Of a stretch of DNA of 64,000 nt, positions 34,560-46,704 are shown piece by piece (position 1 is the first letter of the stretch; each line of letters starts with the position of its first letter). Source of the DNA: Acanthosepion pharaonis (Eukaryota; Mollusca; Cephalopoda; Sepiida; Sepiidae); assembly GCA_903632075.3 (NCBI GenBank), contig CAHIKZ030003327.1, forward strand, positions 2,622,501-2,686,500, in the 5' to 3' direction. The notes below the pieces were generated by a model, which was not told where the DNA came from, made no database searches, and worked only from the letters and a program-made list of their open reading frames with translations. The position numbers and the translations under genes were made by a program.

Positions 34560-34815
34560 TTAATACGAGTTCTACTAATTAACCCATTGCTGGTGGGAAA
34601 AGAGATGGATTTATATCTTTGCCAAGGGTATTTGCGCGAAAGTTATATATAGCGAATCCAACTAGAATTGGAACTCGGCTCTTCAATTTCTAATACCGAT
34701 CCCCATATCCATAACATCACCGGCACATCCACGCTTACAGCATATGGTCTTCCTAAACGGTCACCCATCTAGCAGGCTCGCACGTTGCTTAACTTCGGTG
34801 ATCGTACAAGAACTA
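34560..34815 (-). mobile_element. 5S rRNA-tRNA chimeric SINE (minus copy)
   Basis: On the minus strand the element opens with 5S rRNA sequence: GATCACCGAAGTTAAGCAAC, GATGGGTGACCG and GCTGTAAGC (34812-34728), lacking a short internal piece of 5S. A tRNA-like module follows (GGTGATGTTATGGATA ... GAGTTCCAATTCTAG as B box), then a body with TTTCGCGCAAATACC and the tail CCAGCAATGGGTTAATTAGT. The copy at 37.7 kb has the same order. A 5S-tRNA fusion is unusual but known among SINEs. Confidence 0.75.
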
Positions 34816-35110
34816 ATGTTTCAAAGTGATATTGGCGTAAACCCGAACGAATTCAGGGAATACGCAAATAGAGACAGGCATAAGGCAATCATAGGTTTTC
34901 TCACCGGATTTATTTAATCTATACAACGAGGGAATCCTAAAAGGCGTAGGAAACCTACCAATATGTATTAATAGCGAATCTACTTTTAAAAGCATAAATT
35001 ACACAGCTGACTCAGTCTTGATTGCAAACTCAGTGAGGAAACTGAAGGAAGTTGAGAGGAAATGAAAGCAAGAACAAATGATTATTAACTGCAAGAAAAC
35101 TAAATACACA
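34816..35110 (+). pseudogene. LINE reverse transcriptase, catalytic-domain fragment
   Basis: Reads ETGIRQS-stop-VFSPDLFNLYNEGILKGVGN, then INYTADSVLIANSVRKLKEV and MIINCKKTKYTF. These correspond to the G-RQGCxLSPxLFNLY motif, the YADDxVxxA catalytic box (here YTADSVLIA, the DD pair broken) and the GLxINxKKTK motif of LINE reverse transcriptases. Stops interrupt it. It is a separate insertion from the 33.6-kb fragment, because the motif order would otherwise be reversed. Confidence 0.75.
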
Positions 35111-35966
35111 TTTTCTAATCATTTTACCCCAAGCAAGGCAATAAAGTCACTAAGACGAAAGCGGTTACTGTGTCTTAGAAAATATGAGAAAATTCTATTA
35201 AGGAGAGAGAACAATAAAAGAATAGGAATTATGAAGATAATGGTTGACATTGCATTTAAACCTTTGAATATCAATGTTGAAAAACAAGTCGGAAGTGAGT
35301 TCTGTAAGGAAGAAATAGAAGAAACTGTTAGCATAGAACTTACGGTTACCTCTAGTCATTTCAATTGTAAAGACCTGAAGAGAACTTGTAGCACGCGTGA
35401 ATTCATAAAGTCTAGGCACGAGGAAAGTAATTCTTATTTTGAATAGTACAAAAATTGACACAAGGCCAAAAATGGGTTAGGGAAAGGATGGTCTTCAATC
35501 TAGCTAGCTTTGATTACTGACCAAAATATATCATAGAATTACTTACACAAAAACAACACATACTTACTTACCATTCTTACTTCATCCACCATAACACCTC
35601 GAATGTAGTCCTAACTAGTCTGTGAGGGTTGGGGAAATTTCATCGGAACAATTACCATGAAAATATTTATAGAAAAGGTTACAAGGAAGCTACGCGGGAA
35701 AATAACTGAAGCCGAGATGCCAGGTCTGGAACAATAACATTGCAGATTCTTCCTTGAATCAAGAATCTCTAAATATGTAGATCAGATGTAGCAGCAATCT
35801 TCAAGGCATAGATGAATGGTAGACTTTAAATATGTAAGGTTGACTCGGGTGAGAAAATGTGTCTAGCATGACACAATGAACCAACTTTCCTAGCAGCAGA
35901 TTCAGCCATTGATTCAATATAATCTTTCCACTTCATGTCAGTGAAAAGCGTTAGCTCGAGAAAGAC
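35111..35966. other. Unassigned; contains a short dispersed repeat
   Basis: The 122-codon frame 35078-35446 starts in LINE sequence, but its remainder is not recognised. A block at 35120-35190 (CACCCCAAG-type, CACTAAGACG) matches 49195-49262. Confidence 0.5.
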
Positions 35967-36182
35967 GTAATGAGTCACTTTACTGAAGGTTAGCATCAGC
36001 CATGGTTGTCAGCAAGAGGAATAGACCCCCAAGATGGGAGCAACATATTGGTGACATTGGAATGAAGCAGATACGTAATGAGTCACTGTACTGAAGGTTA
36101 GCATCAGCCATGGTTGTCAGCAAGAGTAACAGACCCCCAAGATGGGAGCAACATATTGGTGACATTGGAATGAAGCAGGTAC
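35967..36182. repeat. 108-bp tandem duplication
   Basis: Two head-to-tail copies starting GTAATGAGTCAC at 35967 and 36075, differing at only a few positions. Confidence 0.95.
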
Positions 36183-37056
36183 ATAAATTTAACTGGATTA
36201 TGTAACAACAGAGAATGGAAAGTGCGACACAGAAATCCGAAGTCTGCCTCATCCAAAACTCGAAACCTGTTTGCCAGTTCCGTCTGATGTAACGATTATG
36301 TTCTCCACTTGTATGTTCTTTTAAAATCTCTGATACCCACGAGAGATCTAGGCGGCTCACTGTTTGTCCAATATCAGGATTCAAACGTTGTGCTTCATGC
36401 CGTTTTCTCAGCCTGACGATCAAGCAACAAAGGAACAGACCAAGGCGCACCCCATTTTGCGCATACCTCATCTCCCCAGGGAGGCAGAAGGTCGACACTT
36501 CATAACATTCAAAGCGATCACCCCCAAGGTGAGTCGTTCACAAGGGTAATGAGATTTCACATGAGCTGCTACATATAAACTGGAATCTTTAAAGATTTTT
36601 TTTTTCTCAATCAAAGCGAAGAGTATCAGATTTTCCTTTTAGGTTCCACCCAACATTTGTATCGAATTTATGAACACTTGGACATTGTCAAAGTTAGTTT
36701 TGCTGAGAAAAATATCAATTTCAAATTCCTCTTTTTTTCCTGCTTATCAAGTATTAAGAATGTTTCTAAAATCTGTGAACATCTGTCAACTCCAGAGAGG
36801 GGGGAGGAATAACATTTTTTTTTAAAAGACCTACTGGGCTTTATTTTACAAGTTTTCATGCTTTAAATACTTTTCAGATATCAGAATAACTTAAGTTTGT
36901 TATGACAAATTTTCATCGATTCCACATACATTGATTTGACGTCTTTATGAAGATATGCATCCCGTTTATCAAGTATAACAATAGATAGAACAGCGTTTTT
37001 TTAATATTTCTCACCGCTTCTCGTACGATAACTGCAGTTAACACTTTGACACTTGA
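36183..37056. other. Unassigned DNA
   Basis: No recognisable gene. Frames crossing 35980-36498 lack known domains. Confidence 0.5.
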
Positions 37057-37555
37057 CTACCGCTTTACCGGTCGTAGAGAAAAATGACTTAATGCCCAGC
37101 CACCGGTTGAACAGTGGTAGAGAAAAATGACGTAATGCCCAGCCACCGGTTGAACAGTGGGAGATAAAAATGACGTCATCCCCGGCCACCGGTTGAACGG
37201 TCGTAGAGAAAATTGACGTAATGCCCAGCCACCGGTTGAACGGTTGTAGAGAAAAATGACGTAATGCCCAATCACCGGTTGAACGGTTGTAGAGAAAAAT
37301 GACGTGATGTCCCAGCCACCAGTTGAACGGTCATAGAGAAAAATGACGTAATGCCCCAGCCACCGGTTCAATGGTCGTAGAGAAAAATGACGTAATGCCC
37401 CAGTCACCGGTTCAATGGTCGTAGAGAAAAATGACGTATTGCCCCAGCCACCGGTTGAACGGTCGTAGAGAAAAATGACGTATTGCCCCAGCCACCGGTT
37501 GAACGGTCGTAGAGAAAAATGACGTAATCCTCCGGCCACCGGTTGAACGATGGGT
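37057..37555. repeat. ~43-bp minisatellite
   Basis: About 11 copies of a unit with CCAGCCACCGGTTGAACGGT and GTAGAGAAAAATGACGTAAT. Length varies 43-45 bp. The 178-codon minus-strand frame is a repeat translation (motif RHFSLRPFNRWLG), with no support as a gene. Confidence 0.9.
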
Positions 37556-37674
37556 AAACACTTGTAATTATTTTTATATCTACCGAGAAACATTACATAC
37601 CAATTCTTTACGAATTTTGACTCAGAAGCTCAGGCAGAAATTTTAAAACTGTTCCGGAACACAAGGGTCAAAGG

Positions 37675-37965
37675 GTTAAGCCACTTCTATCTTGGTCAGT
37701 ACCTAGATGAATAACCGCTTGGGAATACCAGGTGCTGTAAGTTTTGGTGTGCTGATGGTGTAATGGATAATTGCTCGGAATTGTTAATCGGAGAGTCGAG
37801 TTCTAATTCTTGTTGGGTTCGTTATATTCATTTCCGCGCAAATACTATTTCGAAAGCTATGAACGAACGTCTTCTCCTCTCCAGCTATGGGTTAATTATT
37901 AGAACTTGTATCAGTAAAAATCGTTGTTACTTGCAATCTAAAATATTTTTTGCCTTTATTCATTT
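37675..37965 (+). mobile_element. 5S rRNA-tRNA chimeric SINE (plus copy)
   Basis: The head aligns with the 3' half of 5S rRNA: GTTAAGC, CAGTACCTAGATGAATAACC, GCTTGGGAATACCAGGTGCT, GTAAG (to about 37741). A tRNA-like module follows (A-box GATGGTGTAATGGATA, B-box GAGTTCTAATTC), then CCGCGCAAATAC and CCAGCTATGGGTTAATTA. Same architecture as 34.56-34.82 kb, here in the opposite orientation. Confidence 0.75.
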
Positions 37966-38159
37966 ATGAGCGAATACGATTGGGTAAAGTATGAATACAC
38001 CTCTCATCCAATCTATGAGTTAGTTAGTAAAACCATTACTATCACCAAAAAAATAAATAAAATTCTTAAAATCTAAATATACCTTCTGGCTTTAAATAAC
38101 CAACCAGCAAAGGGTTGATAAGCCATAGAAAACGAATCAATCAACTTTTTAATATTTTT

Positions 38160-38552
38160 GATTGGCCATTTGATAGATGATCATTGCTCTCCACAACTTC
38201 CTATCATTTGTAACCCTAAGTAATGTTTATTCCTTTACTATCCCTCCGAGTCTCTCTTCTGCCATCCATTTAAACAACCACAAGATGTTTCCCTTTGCTT
38301 ATCTTACATTCAGTATGTCCCGGGAGTGTCAATTTCTCCAAACCTATTTTCCTCATTATTTGTCCCACATGTTTCACCTCTCTCATTTTGATTCTAAGTA
38401 CAAGTATCCTTTTTTTTGTTATCATTCTCTGTAATACTTCCCCGTTGTTCACATGTTCCGTCCAGGATATTCTCAACATGCTTCTGTTAACATTGCATCA
38501 AGTCTCCTCTTCATCTGTGAGGAAAATTGTACAACATTCACTAACGTACTAG
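38160..38552 (-). pseudogene. LINE reverse transcriptase C-terminal region
   Basis: The minus-strand frame (38479-38270) reads MLRISWTEHVNNGEVLQRM, RILVLRIKMREVKHVGQIMR and KIGLEKLTLPG, the typical MLKISWxDxVxNEEVL ... LxFxGHVMRxxxLExLxLTGxxEGKRxRGRQ region of a LINE-encoded protein. After a stop it continues LLRVTNDRKLWRAMI, the usual end. GH appears as GQ. 5' part lost. Confidence 0.8.
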
Positions 38553-38861
38553 CGGATTGATATTACATAGGAGTTTAATACGTTTTGAATTGTTTTTTTA
38601 CGAAATTGATTTGCCTCTTAATACGTTGCTTAGCTTTTGCGTCTTTCTCTATTTCAACTTGTCTTCGGATTTCGGTGTCATAATCTTCCCTCGTCTTCCC
38701 GGAGAATTAAATTTCTCACAGAACTCTAGCACTGTTGAAGATATAAAATTATTTCAAGTACCAGATAAACCATGTTTTACTAAGATGATATTTGATTTTT
38801 TTTTTTTCGGTCAACCTATTCTCCAACCCCCTTCGATGTGATTAAAGTACAGTCTTTGGGC

Positions 38862-39000
38862 ACCTCGAGCCGGTGTAATGGTTAGCAAGCTTGTCTCGCT
38901 AGAACTATTACGACTGAGTAGTGAGTTCGGTCCTCACTGGGTGCCCAATACATTCGGCCTTGTGCCACATCTGAGCTATGCTTGGAAAATCACTACAGTA
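38862..39000 (+). mobile_element. tRNA-derived SINE, copy 3
   Basis: A-box region CCGGTGTAATGGTTAGCAAG, B-box GTTCGGTCCTCAC and tail GCCTTGTGCCACATCTGAGC. Best-preserved copy of the family at 18.9-19.2 kb. Confidence 0.75.
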
Positions 39001-40374
39001 CAGAGTCTTGTTCTAGTTTGAAGCTAATTTGGAAACTACAACTTTTTATTCTCCCGATTCATTGAACCATTTTGTAAGGCTTATAATGTTAATATTTCCA
39101 TTTTCTTAAAAGAATGTTTACTTTTAAAGCATTCTCCACCAATTTATATATTTCTATTTAGTTTTAGTTTTATTTTTTTAAATAGTCCTGGGTATGACGA
39201 TAAACTACATCCGGCAGCGAGGCCTCTGATTGGGAGATTGCCGGTTTTAAGGAGCGTAGAACCATCTCTTAATTGATGTTGTTTCTAGGTCCACCCTGAA
39301 CCGGGGCGCGGAGGGGGGGGGGAGGTATTACTTGTTAGCGACCCTAACAGGTAGGGAAAATAGTGAACACCCAAGCAAAAATTTAAGCACTAGAAAAGTA
39401 CAAAAATACATTTTATAGTAAAAATAAAAAAATAAAAAAAACATATTAATAGCAAAAATGGCCAGCCAGACATTGTAAAAGTAAAAATGACAATAATACA
39501 TTTTAATAGTAAAACTGAAGAAGTGTCGTACATTGTCGGAACAATTTAATAAAAATACAATTTGCTATTGTTAATCTCATTTCTTGGAAGGAGAAACAAC
39601 TTTTCACTCCCCGTTGATTTTATAAGATTATTTGCTAAAAAAAAAATGCAGTTAAGTAACTATAATTTAATCCTGAAATAACGTCCATCTCTAAAATTGG
39701 TTATAAAGTTTGAATGTTCATTTAGATTTCGGCATTAAATAACCCATAGAGGTGTTGATATGCCGCTAAATAAAACAATCAAGTAAACAATTCTTTCAAA
39801 AAAAAAAAAAAAAAAACAACTTTTATTTGCTTCTGGTTCTTCCTATTTTCTCTTCCTTCACTTTACCCGATTTAAGTGGATTATTGCCAATACGGAATTT
39901 GATGGCTACAAAGACAAGGCAGGAGATAATCCGCGTATGAAACGCTCTAATTGGAGATAATCCCTCACAATTTAAGCCGCGATTTCACTCGAGTTTAACA
40001 CTGGACTTCCTTAACTCAATTAAAATCAACGACTTTCCCAGTGAAAAGCAGCCAGTTAGTAAATTGAAAATTGCAATATTTATAGAACTTAGCTTTGTCT
40101 GGTACAAGGACACTCTACCAAGGAAATGGTTAAGCACCGCTCTATGGCAGATGCAGCTGAAGTTACTCAGAAATATTTGTGGATCGAATTCATTTAGGAT
40201 TGAATATATTTAATCTGCATCGCAACTACTCGCATGCCACCGGTGGGCCTCTAGAGGTCCGCCAGTGGTAACATTGCTGAGAGGAACACGCCGGCGGTCT
40301 GACAGCGGTAAACGCTAGTGGCATGCTACCAAGTGGCAGATTGGTGGCTTGCATGTATGGTAGTTATGTAATGT
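39001..40374. other. Unassigned; contains dispersed repeat copy 2
   Basis: 39185-39228 matches 4643-4690. A G11 run occurs near 39313. No gene recognised. Confidence 0.5.
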
Positions 40375-40690
40375 ATATATCAGGCTCAGGTAATTATTGG
40401 TATATAATTATTGTTATATATGGTGTATAGCATAATTAGACCATTATTCGTATATAATTTATAGTTATAAAGTTATATAACTTGATCAGGTAATTAGTGT
40501 TATATAAAACATAGTTATATAACATATATACCATAATTAGTTAATTATTGATATATAAGTTATAGTTATATAAGGTATATATCATGCTCAGTTGAGTATC
40601 TGTATATAAACTATAAATATATAAGGTATATACATTGATTAATTTTTTTATATATAACTTATAGTTATATACGTTATATTTACTCACGTA
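40375..40690. repeat. Degenerate AT-rich tandem repeat
   Basis: Four to five diverged units of about 65-75 bp built on ATATATCATGATCAGGTAAT-like and TTATAGTTATATAAG blocks. A stray copy lies at 40888-40920. Confidence 0.7.
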
Positions 40691-40704
40691 CAAATAACAT
40701 TGGT

Positions 40705-40765
40705 TAAGATATGAATCCATCTTTTTTCCCCTTCAGCTATGGGTTGAACAGAATGGGTTCTTGAA
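40705..40765 (+). mobile_element. SINE tail fragment
   Basis: ATATGAATCCATCTTTTTTC and TCAGCTATGGGTTGAA match the tail of the SINEs at 34.6, 37.7 and 47.9 kb. Confidence 0.6.
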
Positions 40766-40920
40766 CCAGTCTACCTCAGAAATAAATGACAAAATACTGC
40801 GGGAAAAATATTCTGCCTCGTCAGTCATGTATCGAAAGAGAGACGATCGCCTAATCGTGTATCACGTATGGCACATCACTGACTGACCATATAAGGTATA
40901 TATCATGATAAGGTAAAACA

Positions 40921-42261
40921 TTCCGAATCGAATCCGGAACCGCAATCCTGAAATTTGGGATTGACAAGTTTTCATTAATGCCATTGTTTTTGGCGACTTT
41001 TTTACGTGATTTTTGGCGACAAATTTTCTTGTACGATAACAATTTTTATAACTTGGAAATAAATTTGGGAATAATCGAAATTTATTGCCAAATCCAGCAA
41101 AAGTCACCCATGAAATACGGAAAGTAAGGACCTACGTACATCAAATTGTCTTTAAATTAAATGGCGGCAGAAAAATTATCGTTGAACTTTTAAAAAGTAA
41201 ACTTAAATATTAATTTCAATACTTAAATGCAGCCATCAATTTTGAGTTTTTCTGTAGTTTATTGATGACTATCGCATCTACTCCTCCCTAGCTTTTGTGA
41301 TGAAGACCCAATCAAGAGCCCTCCAATAGGTCGGCTTTTAAGCTAATAGCAAATAAAAATCAAGATTAAAGAAAATTACGAGTCAAAATATGACATCAGT
41401 TTGGCAAATCCTCATCTAAGTATGATTAAACAAAACATTAACATACGCCTCGCTATAGCCGGAAATACTTCGCCAGGATGACTACTTGTGTGCGGAGGTG
41501 GGGTTTATGTGTGCGTGGATGGATGTATGGATGTTTGTTTCCGTGGCTGAGTGACCAAGAGAGACGACTTCGAACCTCACCATGGCCGTTTTGTCAGAAA
41601 GGTGATTACTTGATTTTATCAAGCGATACCAACGTACAGTACATTTGGAAAGTGCCTGAAAACTTTACCAAGACTTGTGAGTGGATTTGGGTAGATAGTC
41701 CGGAAGCAGTCAGTGGTTGCGCTAGCACACAGTCACAAGTCATCGTGACCGAGGGATTGATCGTACTGGTCAGACATCTACAACATAGTTTGGTTATTTG
41801 GTTAGCCGCCTTATCAGATGGATGAGCTCGAGGTAGCGGCACTATTATTTATTCATGAGTTTATTTGTATCAGGCTTGAAACTGTTGAACCCTGAAAGCA
41901 ATTAAGCATACTTCCTCTTTTATATATATCATAACAAAATGTGAGACATTTATACATAAATATATACAAGGATTTATTATAAAATGGATTGGGTTGTACT
42001 TGTTCGAGAGAGATATGAAAGTCATTGTAATGTGGTTATTAGTAAATATTCCTGATATTTGTGTTTGTCTTGGTGAATAAATAAATTATTTGCAAGTCAT
42101 AAGTCTTTCATTAAAAGCCATATTAAACACGAGAAAGTGATATTGGTGCAAAACTCATCTGTGGTTTTCATTCTTGGAGCTGTTCAAATCCACATGCTCA
42201 TTTGGTGAGAGGTCGATAAAAACAGGTGGATTCTAAATTTCCAGCTTTTGGGACGATTTCT
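40921..42261. other. Unassigned; one 115-codon open frame
   Basis: The frame at 41478-41825 has balanced, Trp-rich composition but no domain I recognise, no visible splice context and no repeat. I would not call it a gene without transcript evidence. Confidence 0.4.
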
Positions 42262-44805
42262 TTTCTTTTTTTTTACTAGGGAATCATGGGAAATTATATT
42301 TTTTTATTTCGTGTGATGGCGAGATCACTACAAAAAAAACAGTTTCTTTTTTTTCACTAGGGAATCATGAGAAATTATATTTTTATTTCTCGTGATGGCG
42401 AGATCACTACAAAATAAACAGTTTCTTTTTTTTACTAGGGAATCATGGGAAATTATAGTTATTTCTCGTGATGGCGAGATCACTACAAAATAAACAGTTT
42501 CTTTTTTTTTTACTAGGGAATCATAGGAAATTATATTTTTTTATTTCGTGTGATGGCGAGATCACTACAAAAAAAACAGTTTCTTTTTTTTCACTAGGGA
42601 ATCATGAGAAATTATATTTTTATTTCTCGTGATGGCGAGATCACTACAAAATAAACAGTTTCTTTTTTTTACTAGGGAATCATGGAAAATTATAGTTATT
42701 TCTCGTGATGGCGAGATCACTACAAAATAAACAGTTTCTTTTTTTTTACTAGGGAATCATAGGAAATTATATTTTTTATTTCGTGTGATGGCGAGATCAC
42801 TACAAAAAAACAGTTTCTTTTTTTTTTCACTAGGGAATCATGAGAAATTATATTTTTATTTCTCGTGATGGCGAGATCACTACAAAATAAACAGTTTCTT
42901 TTTTTTACTAGGGGAATCATGGAAATTATAGTTATTTCTCGTGATGGCGAGATCACTAAAATAAACAGTTTTTTTTTTTTACTAGGAATCATGGGAAATT
43001 ATATTTTTTTTATTTCGTGTGATGGCGAGATCACTACAAAAAAAACAGTTTCTTTTTTTTCACTAGGGAATCATGAGAAATTATATTTTTATTTCTCGTG
43101 ATGGCGAGATCACTACAAAATAAACAGTTTCTTTTTTTTACTAGGGAATCATGGGAAATTATATTTTTTTATTTCGTGTGATGGCGAGATCACTACAAAA
43201 TAAACAGTTTCTTTTTTTTACTAGGGAATCATAGGAAATTATATTTTTTATTTCGTGTGATGGCGAGATCACTAAAAAAAACAGTTTTTTTTTTTCACTA
43301 GGGAATCATGGGAAATTATATTTTTTTATTTCGTGTGATGGCGAGATCACTACAAAATAAACAGTTTCTTTTTTTTACTAGGGAATCATGGGAAATTATA
43401 GTTATTTCTCGTGATGGCGAGATCACTACAAAATAAACAGTTTCTTTTTTTTTTACTAGGGAATCATGGGAAATTATATTTTTTTATTTCGTGTGATGGC
43501 GAGATCACTACAAAAAAAACAGTTTCTTTTTTTTTTTTTTCACTAGGAATCATGAGAAATTATATTTTTATTTCTCGTGATGGCGAGATCACTACAAAAT
43601 AAACAGTTTCTTTTTTTTACTAGGGAATCATGGAAAATTATAGTTATTTCTCGTGATGGCGAGATCACTACAAAATAAACAGTTTCTTTTTTTTTTACTA
43701 GGGAATCATGGGAAATTATATTTTTTTATTTCGTGTGATGGCGAGATCACTACAAAATAAACAGTTTCTTTTTTTTCACTAGGGAATCATGAGAAATTAT
43801 ATTTTTATTTCTCGTGATGGCGAGATCACTACAAAATAAACAGTTTTTTTTTTTACTAGGGAATCATGGAAATTATAGTTATTTCTCGTGATGGCGAGAT
43901 CACTACAAAATAAACAGTTTCTTTTTTTTTTACTAGGGAATCATAGGAAATTATATTTTTTTTATTTTTTGGCGAGATTACAAAAAAACAGTTTCTTTTT
44001 TTCACTAGGGAATCATGAGAAATTGGTGATGGCGAGATCACTACAAAATAAACAGTTTCTTTTTTTACTAGGGAATCATGGGAAATTATAGTTATTTCTC
44101 GTGATGGCGAGATCACTACAAAATAAACAGTTTCTTTTTTTTTTACTAGGGAATCATAGGAAATTATATTTTTTTATTTCGTGTGATGGCGAGATCACTA
44201 AAAAACAAACTAGGGAATCATGAGAAATTATTTTTTATTTCTCGTGAGGATCATAAAATAAACAGTTTCTTTTTTTACTAGGGAATCATGGAAATTATTT
44301 TTCTCGTGATGGCGAGATCACTACAAAAATAAACAGTTTCTTTTTTTTTACTAGGGAATCATAGGAAATTATATTTTTTTATTTCGTGTGATGGCGAGAT
44401 CACTACAAAAAAAACAGTTCTTTTTTTTTACTAGGAATCATGAGAAATTATATTTTATTTCTCGTGATGGCGAGATCACTAAAATAAACAGTTTTTTTTT
44501 TTTTTACTAGGGAATCATGGAAATTATATTTTTTATTTCGTGTGATGGCGAGATCACTACAAAATAAACAGTTTCTTTTTTTACTAGGAATCATGGGAAA
44601 TTATAGTTATTTCTCGTGATGGCGAGATCACTACAAAATAAACAGTTTCTTTTTTTTTACTAGGGAATCATGAGAAATTATATTTTTTATTTCGTGTGAT
44701 GGCGAGATCACTACAAAATAAACAGTTTTTTTTTTTTTACTAGGGAATCATGAGAAATTATATTTTTTTTATTTCTTGTGATCGCGAGATAACTACAAAA
44801 TAAAC
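42262..44805. repeat. ~78-bp satellite with three-unit higher-order pattern
   Basis: About 32 copies of a 74-84 bp unit: GGGAATCATGGGAAATTATA, a T-rich stretch, GTGATGGCGAGATCACTACA and AACAGTTTC followed by poly-T. Three unit types can be told apart by the segment before GTGATGG (TTTATTTCGTG, TTTATTTCTCGTG, TAGTTATTTCTCGTG). In the left part they recur in fixed order, giving a ~237-bp higher-order unit. GTGATggcgagATCAC forms a small hairpin in every unit. Confidence 0.85.
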
Positions 44806-45060
44806 AAAAAATAAGGTTAAAAATTTTTTTTTAAAAAGGTAGAAAGATTTTTTTTATTGGTTGACAATTGCAAACATTAAAATAAATATATCTTTACTAT
44901 TTAATTTTTTTCCGTTTTTTAATTTTAATCTGGGAATAAATGTTCCTATATCAAATATAATTTATAGCGACGCAAACAATGGGTGAGGGCCTCTCAAGTA
45001 TAAACGGAACGCATTGTGTTTAGGGAAAGTAAATTATAGTTATTCCTAGGAACATTATCC
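44806..45060. other. Unassigned AT-rich DNA
   Basis: Nothing recognised. Confidence 0.5.
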
Positions 45061-45830
45061 GGAGAAAAGAAGTTGGGGAGGACCTTGTTGAAAGAGGTGG
45101 AGTAGAGGTTTGTAAATGGAAAAGAAAACAAAGATTGAAATGCCTTCCTGTTGTTCATTAGCGCTTCTTTTGGTTGATATTATCCATCTAAGAGGATGTT
45201 GCGAGATTAAAAAGAAAAGGAAGAAGAAAATTAATACAGCTGACGAAAAAGAAGAAAAAGAAAGAAAGAGAAAGAAGAGGAGGGTGATGAAAAAGACGCT
45301 ATCAGAAAAGTTGATAAAGAAATAAGAAGAGGAAGAATCAATAAGATAGAAAGAACGAAAGAGCAAGAAGAGGAAGAAGTAAAATGTTTTAGAAAAAGTG
45401 AAGGAGAAAAAATTAAAGAGGGAAGAATATAAAAAAAGAAATGAATGTGAACGAAGAGGAGGAAGAAGAAAAATATTTTAGAGAAAGTAAAAAATAAGTA
45501 ATGAGTTGAAGAAGATAAAGAAAGAAAAAATGTAAAAGAAAGAAAGGAAATAAGAAGAAAAATATTTCAGAAGTGAAAAAGAAAATAAAAGAGCAAGAAG
45601 AATCCATAAAAAAGAAATAAAGAAAATGAAAAAAGAGGGGGAAGAAGAAAAAGCCATTGGAAAGGTGAAAGAGAAAGAAGTGGAAGAAAAATAAAAGAAG
45701 AGACGATTTTTTTTTTCGAAAAGAAGATGAAGCTATAGGCGAAAAAGAGGAAGGAGAAGAAATAAGCGAGAAAGAACCAAAGAGAACAAGAAGAGGAAGC
45801 TATAGGCGAAAAAGAAGAAGAAGAAGCAAT

Positions 45831-45878
<48 letters not shown>

Positions 45879-46315
45879 GAACAATGTTTTACAAGAGAAG
45901 AGACAAATAGTACAGGCGTTGGTGCAGGCTGTTGATGATGGGTAAAAAAGTTGGTGTAGGCTGTGATGGCGATTAAATAAGATGAAGGTTTGGGAGGAAA
46001 AGGTGAAGAAAATATAAGATGATTTTCTTGGGGGACACCGAAGAAAAGAAAAGGTTGGTATTAGAATTTAACAAAAAAAGAAGAAATCTTGTTTGTGTTT
46101 GAACAACAAAAAGAAAGAAAGAAGAAATAAAAAGAATAAGAACAAAGAAAGAAAGAAAAAGAAGGAAAAGAAGAAAGAAAGAAGAAAGAAAAATGAAAAA
46201 GAACAAAGAAAGAAAAATACAAAGAACAAAAAAGAAAGAAGAAAGAAAAAGAACAAAGAAGGAAAGAAGAAAGAAAGAAAGAACAACGAAGAAAGAAAAG
46301 AAAGAAAGAAAGTTT
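45061..46315. repeat. Purine-rich GAA/GAAA region
   Basis: Long degenerate GAA, GAAA and GAGGAA runs, pure (GAAA)n at 45834-45880. Lys/Glu-rich plus-strand and Phe/Ser-rich minus-strand frames of up to 171 codons are composition artefacts. Confidence 0.9.
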
Positions 46316-46579
46316 TCTTTTCGGGAAATAAAAACACGTCTTCAATGAGCGACAAAAAACAAATAAACACTTTGATTGGAAAGGGATTTCGCTAGAGACA
46401 GTGGAGCTTGTGTGGGTGGAGAGAGAAGTGTATCGTTGAATTTGAAACTGGTTGCTGTATGTAGACACGCATTGAGATACTTGCCAAAGAACAATAGAAA
46501 TAATCAAGGAAAACTCCAGGTCTAAATATATAATAAAAATGTCTGCAAATATAAAATATACATCACGACAAAACATAAA

Positions 46580-46580
46580 C

Positions 46581-46627
<47 letters not shown>

Positions 46628-46704
46628 GTATAGACTGAGTTATCTATCCAAACACATGGTTACTGTTCATGTCTCTCTCTTTCCCTCTCTTTCTTTATCT
46701 TTCT

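Noticed and set aside
36000..36200. Direct repeat as LTRs of a retrotransposon
   Set aside because: The two 108-bp copies are immediately adjacent with nothing between them; it is a simple tandem duplication.
37057..37593. 178-codon minus-strand frame as a repeat protein
   Set aside because: It is a direct translation of a non-coding-looking minisatellite with unit lengths that are not a multiple of three.
41478..41825. 115-codon frame as a host gene
   Set aside because: Balanced composition but no recognisable domain, no splice or promoter context; cannot be supported without transcripts.
45055..46576. Phe/Ser-rich and Lys/Glu-rich frames up to 171 codons
   Set aside because: They follow the purine-rich repeat exactly and have no domain or start context.
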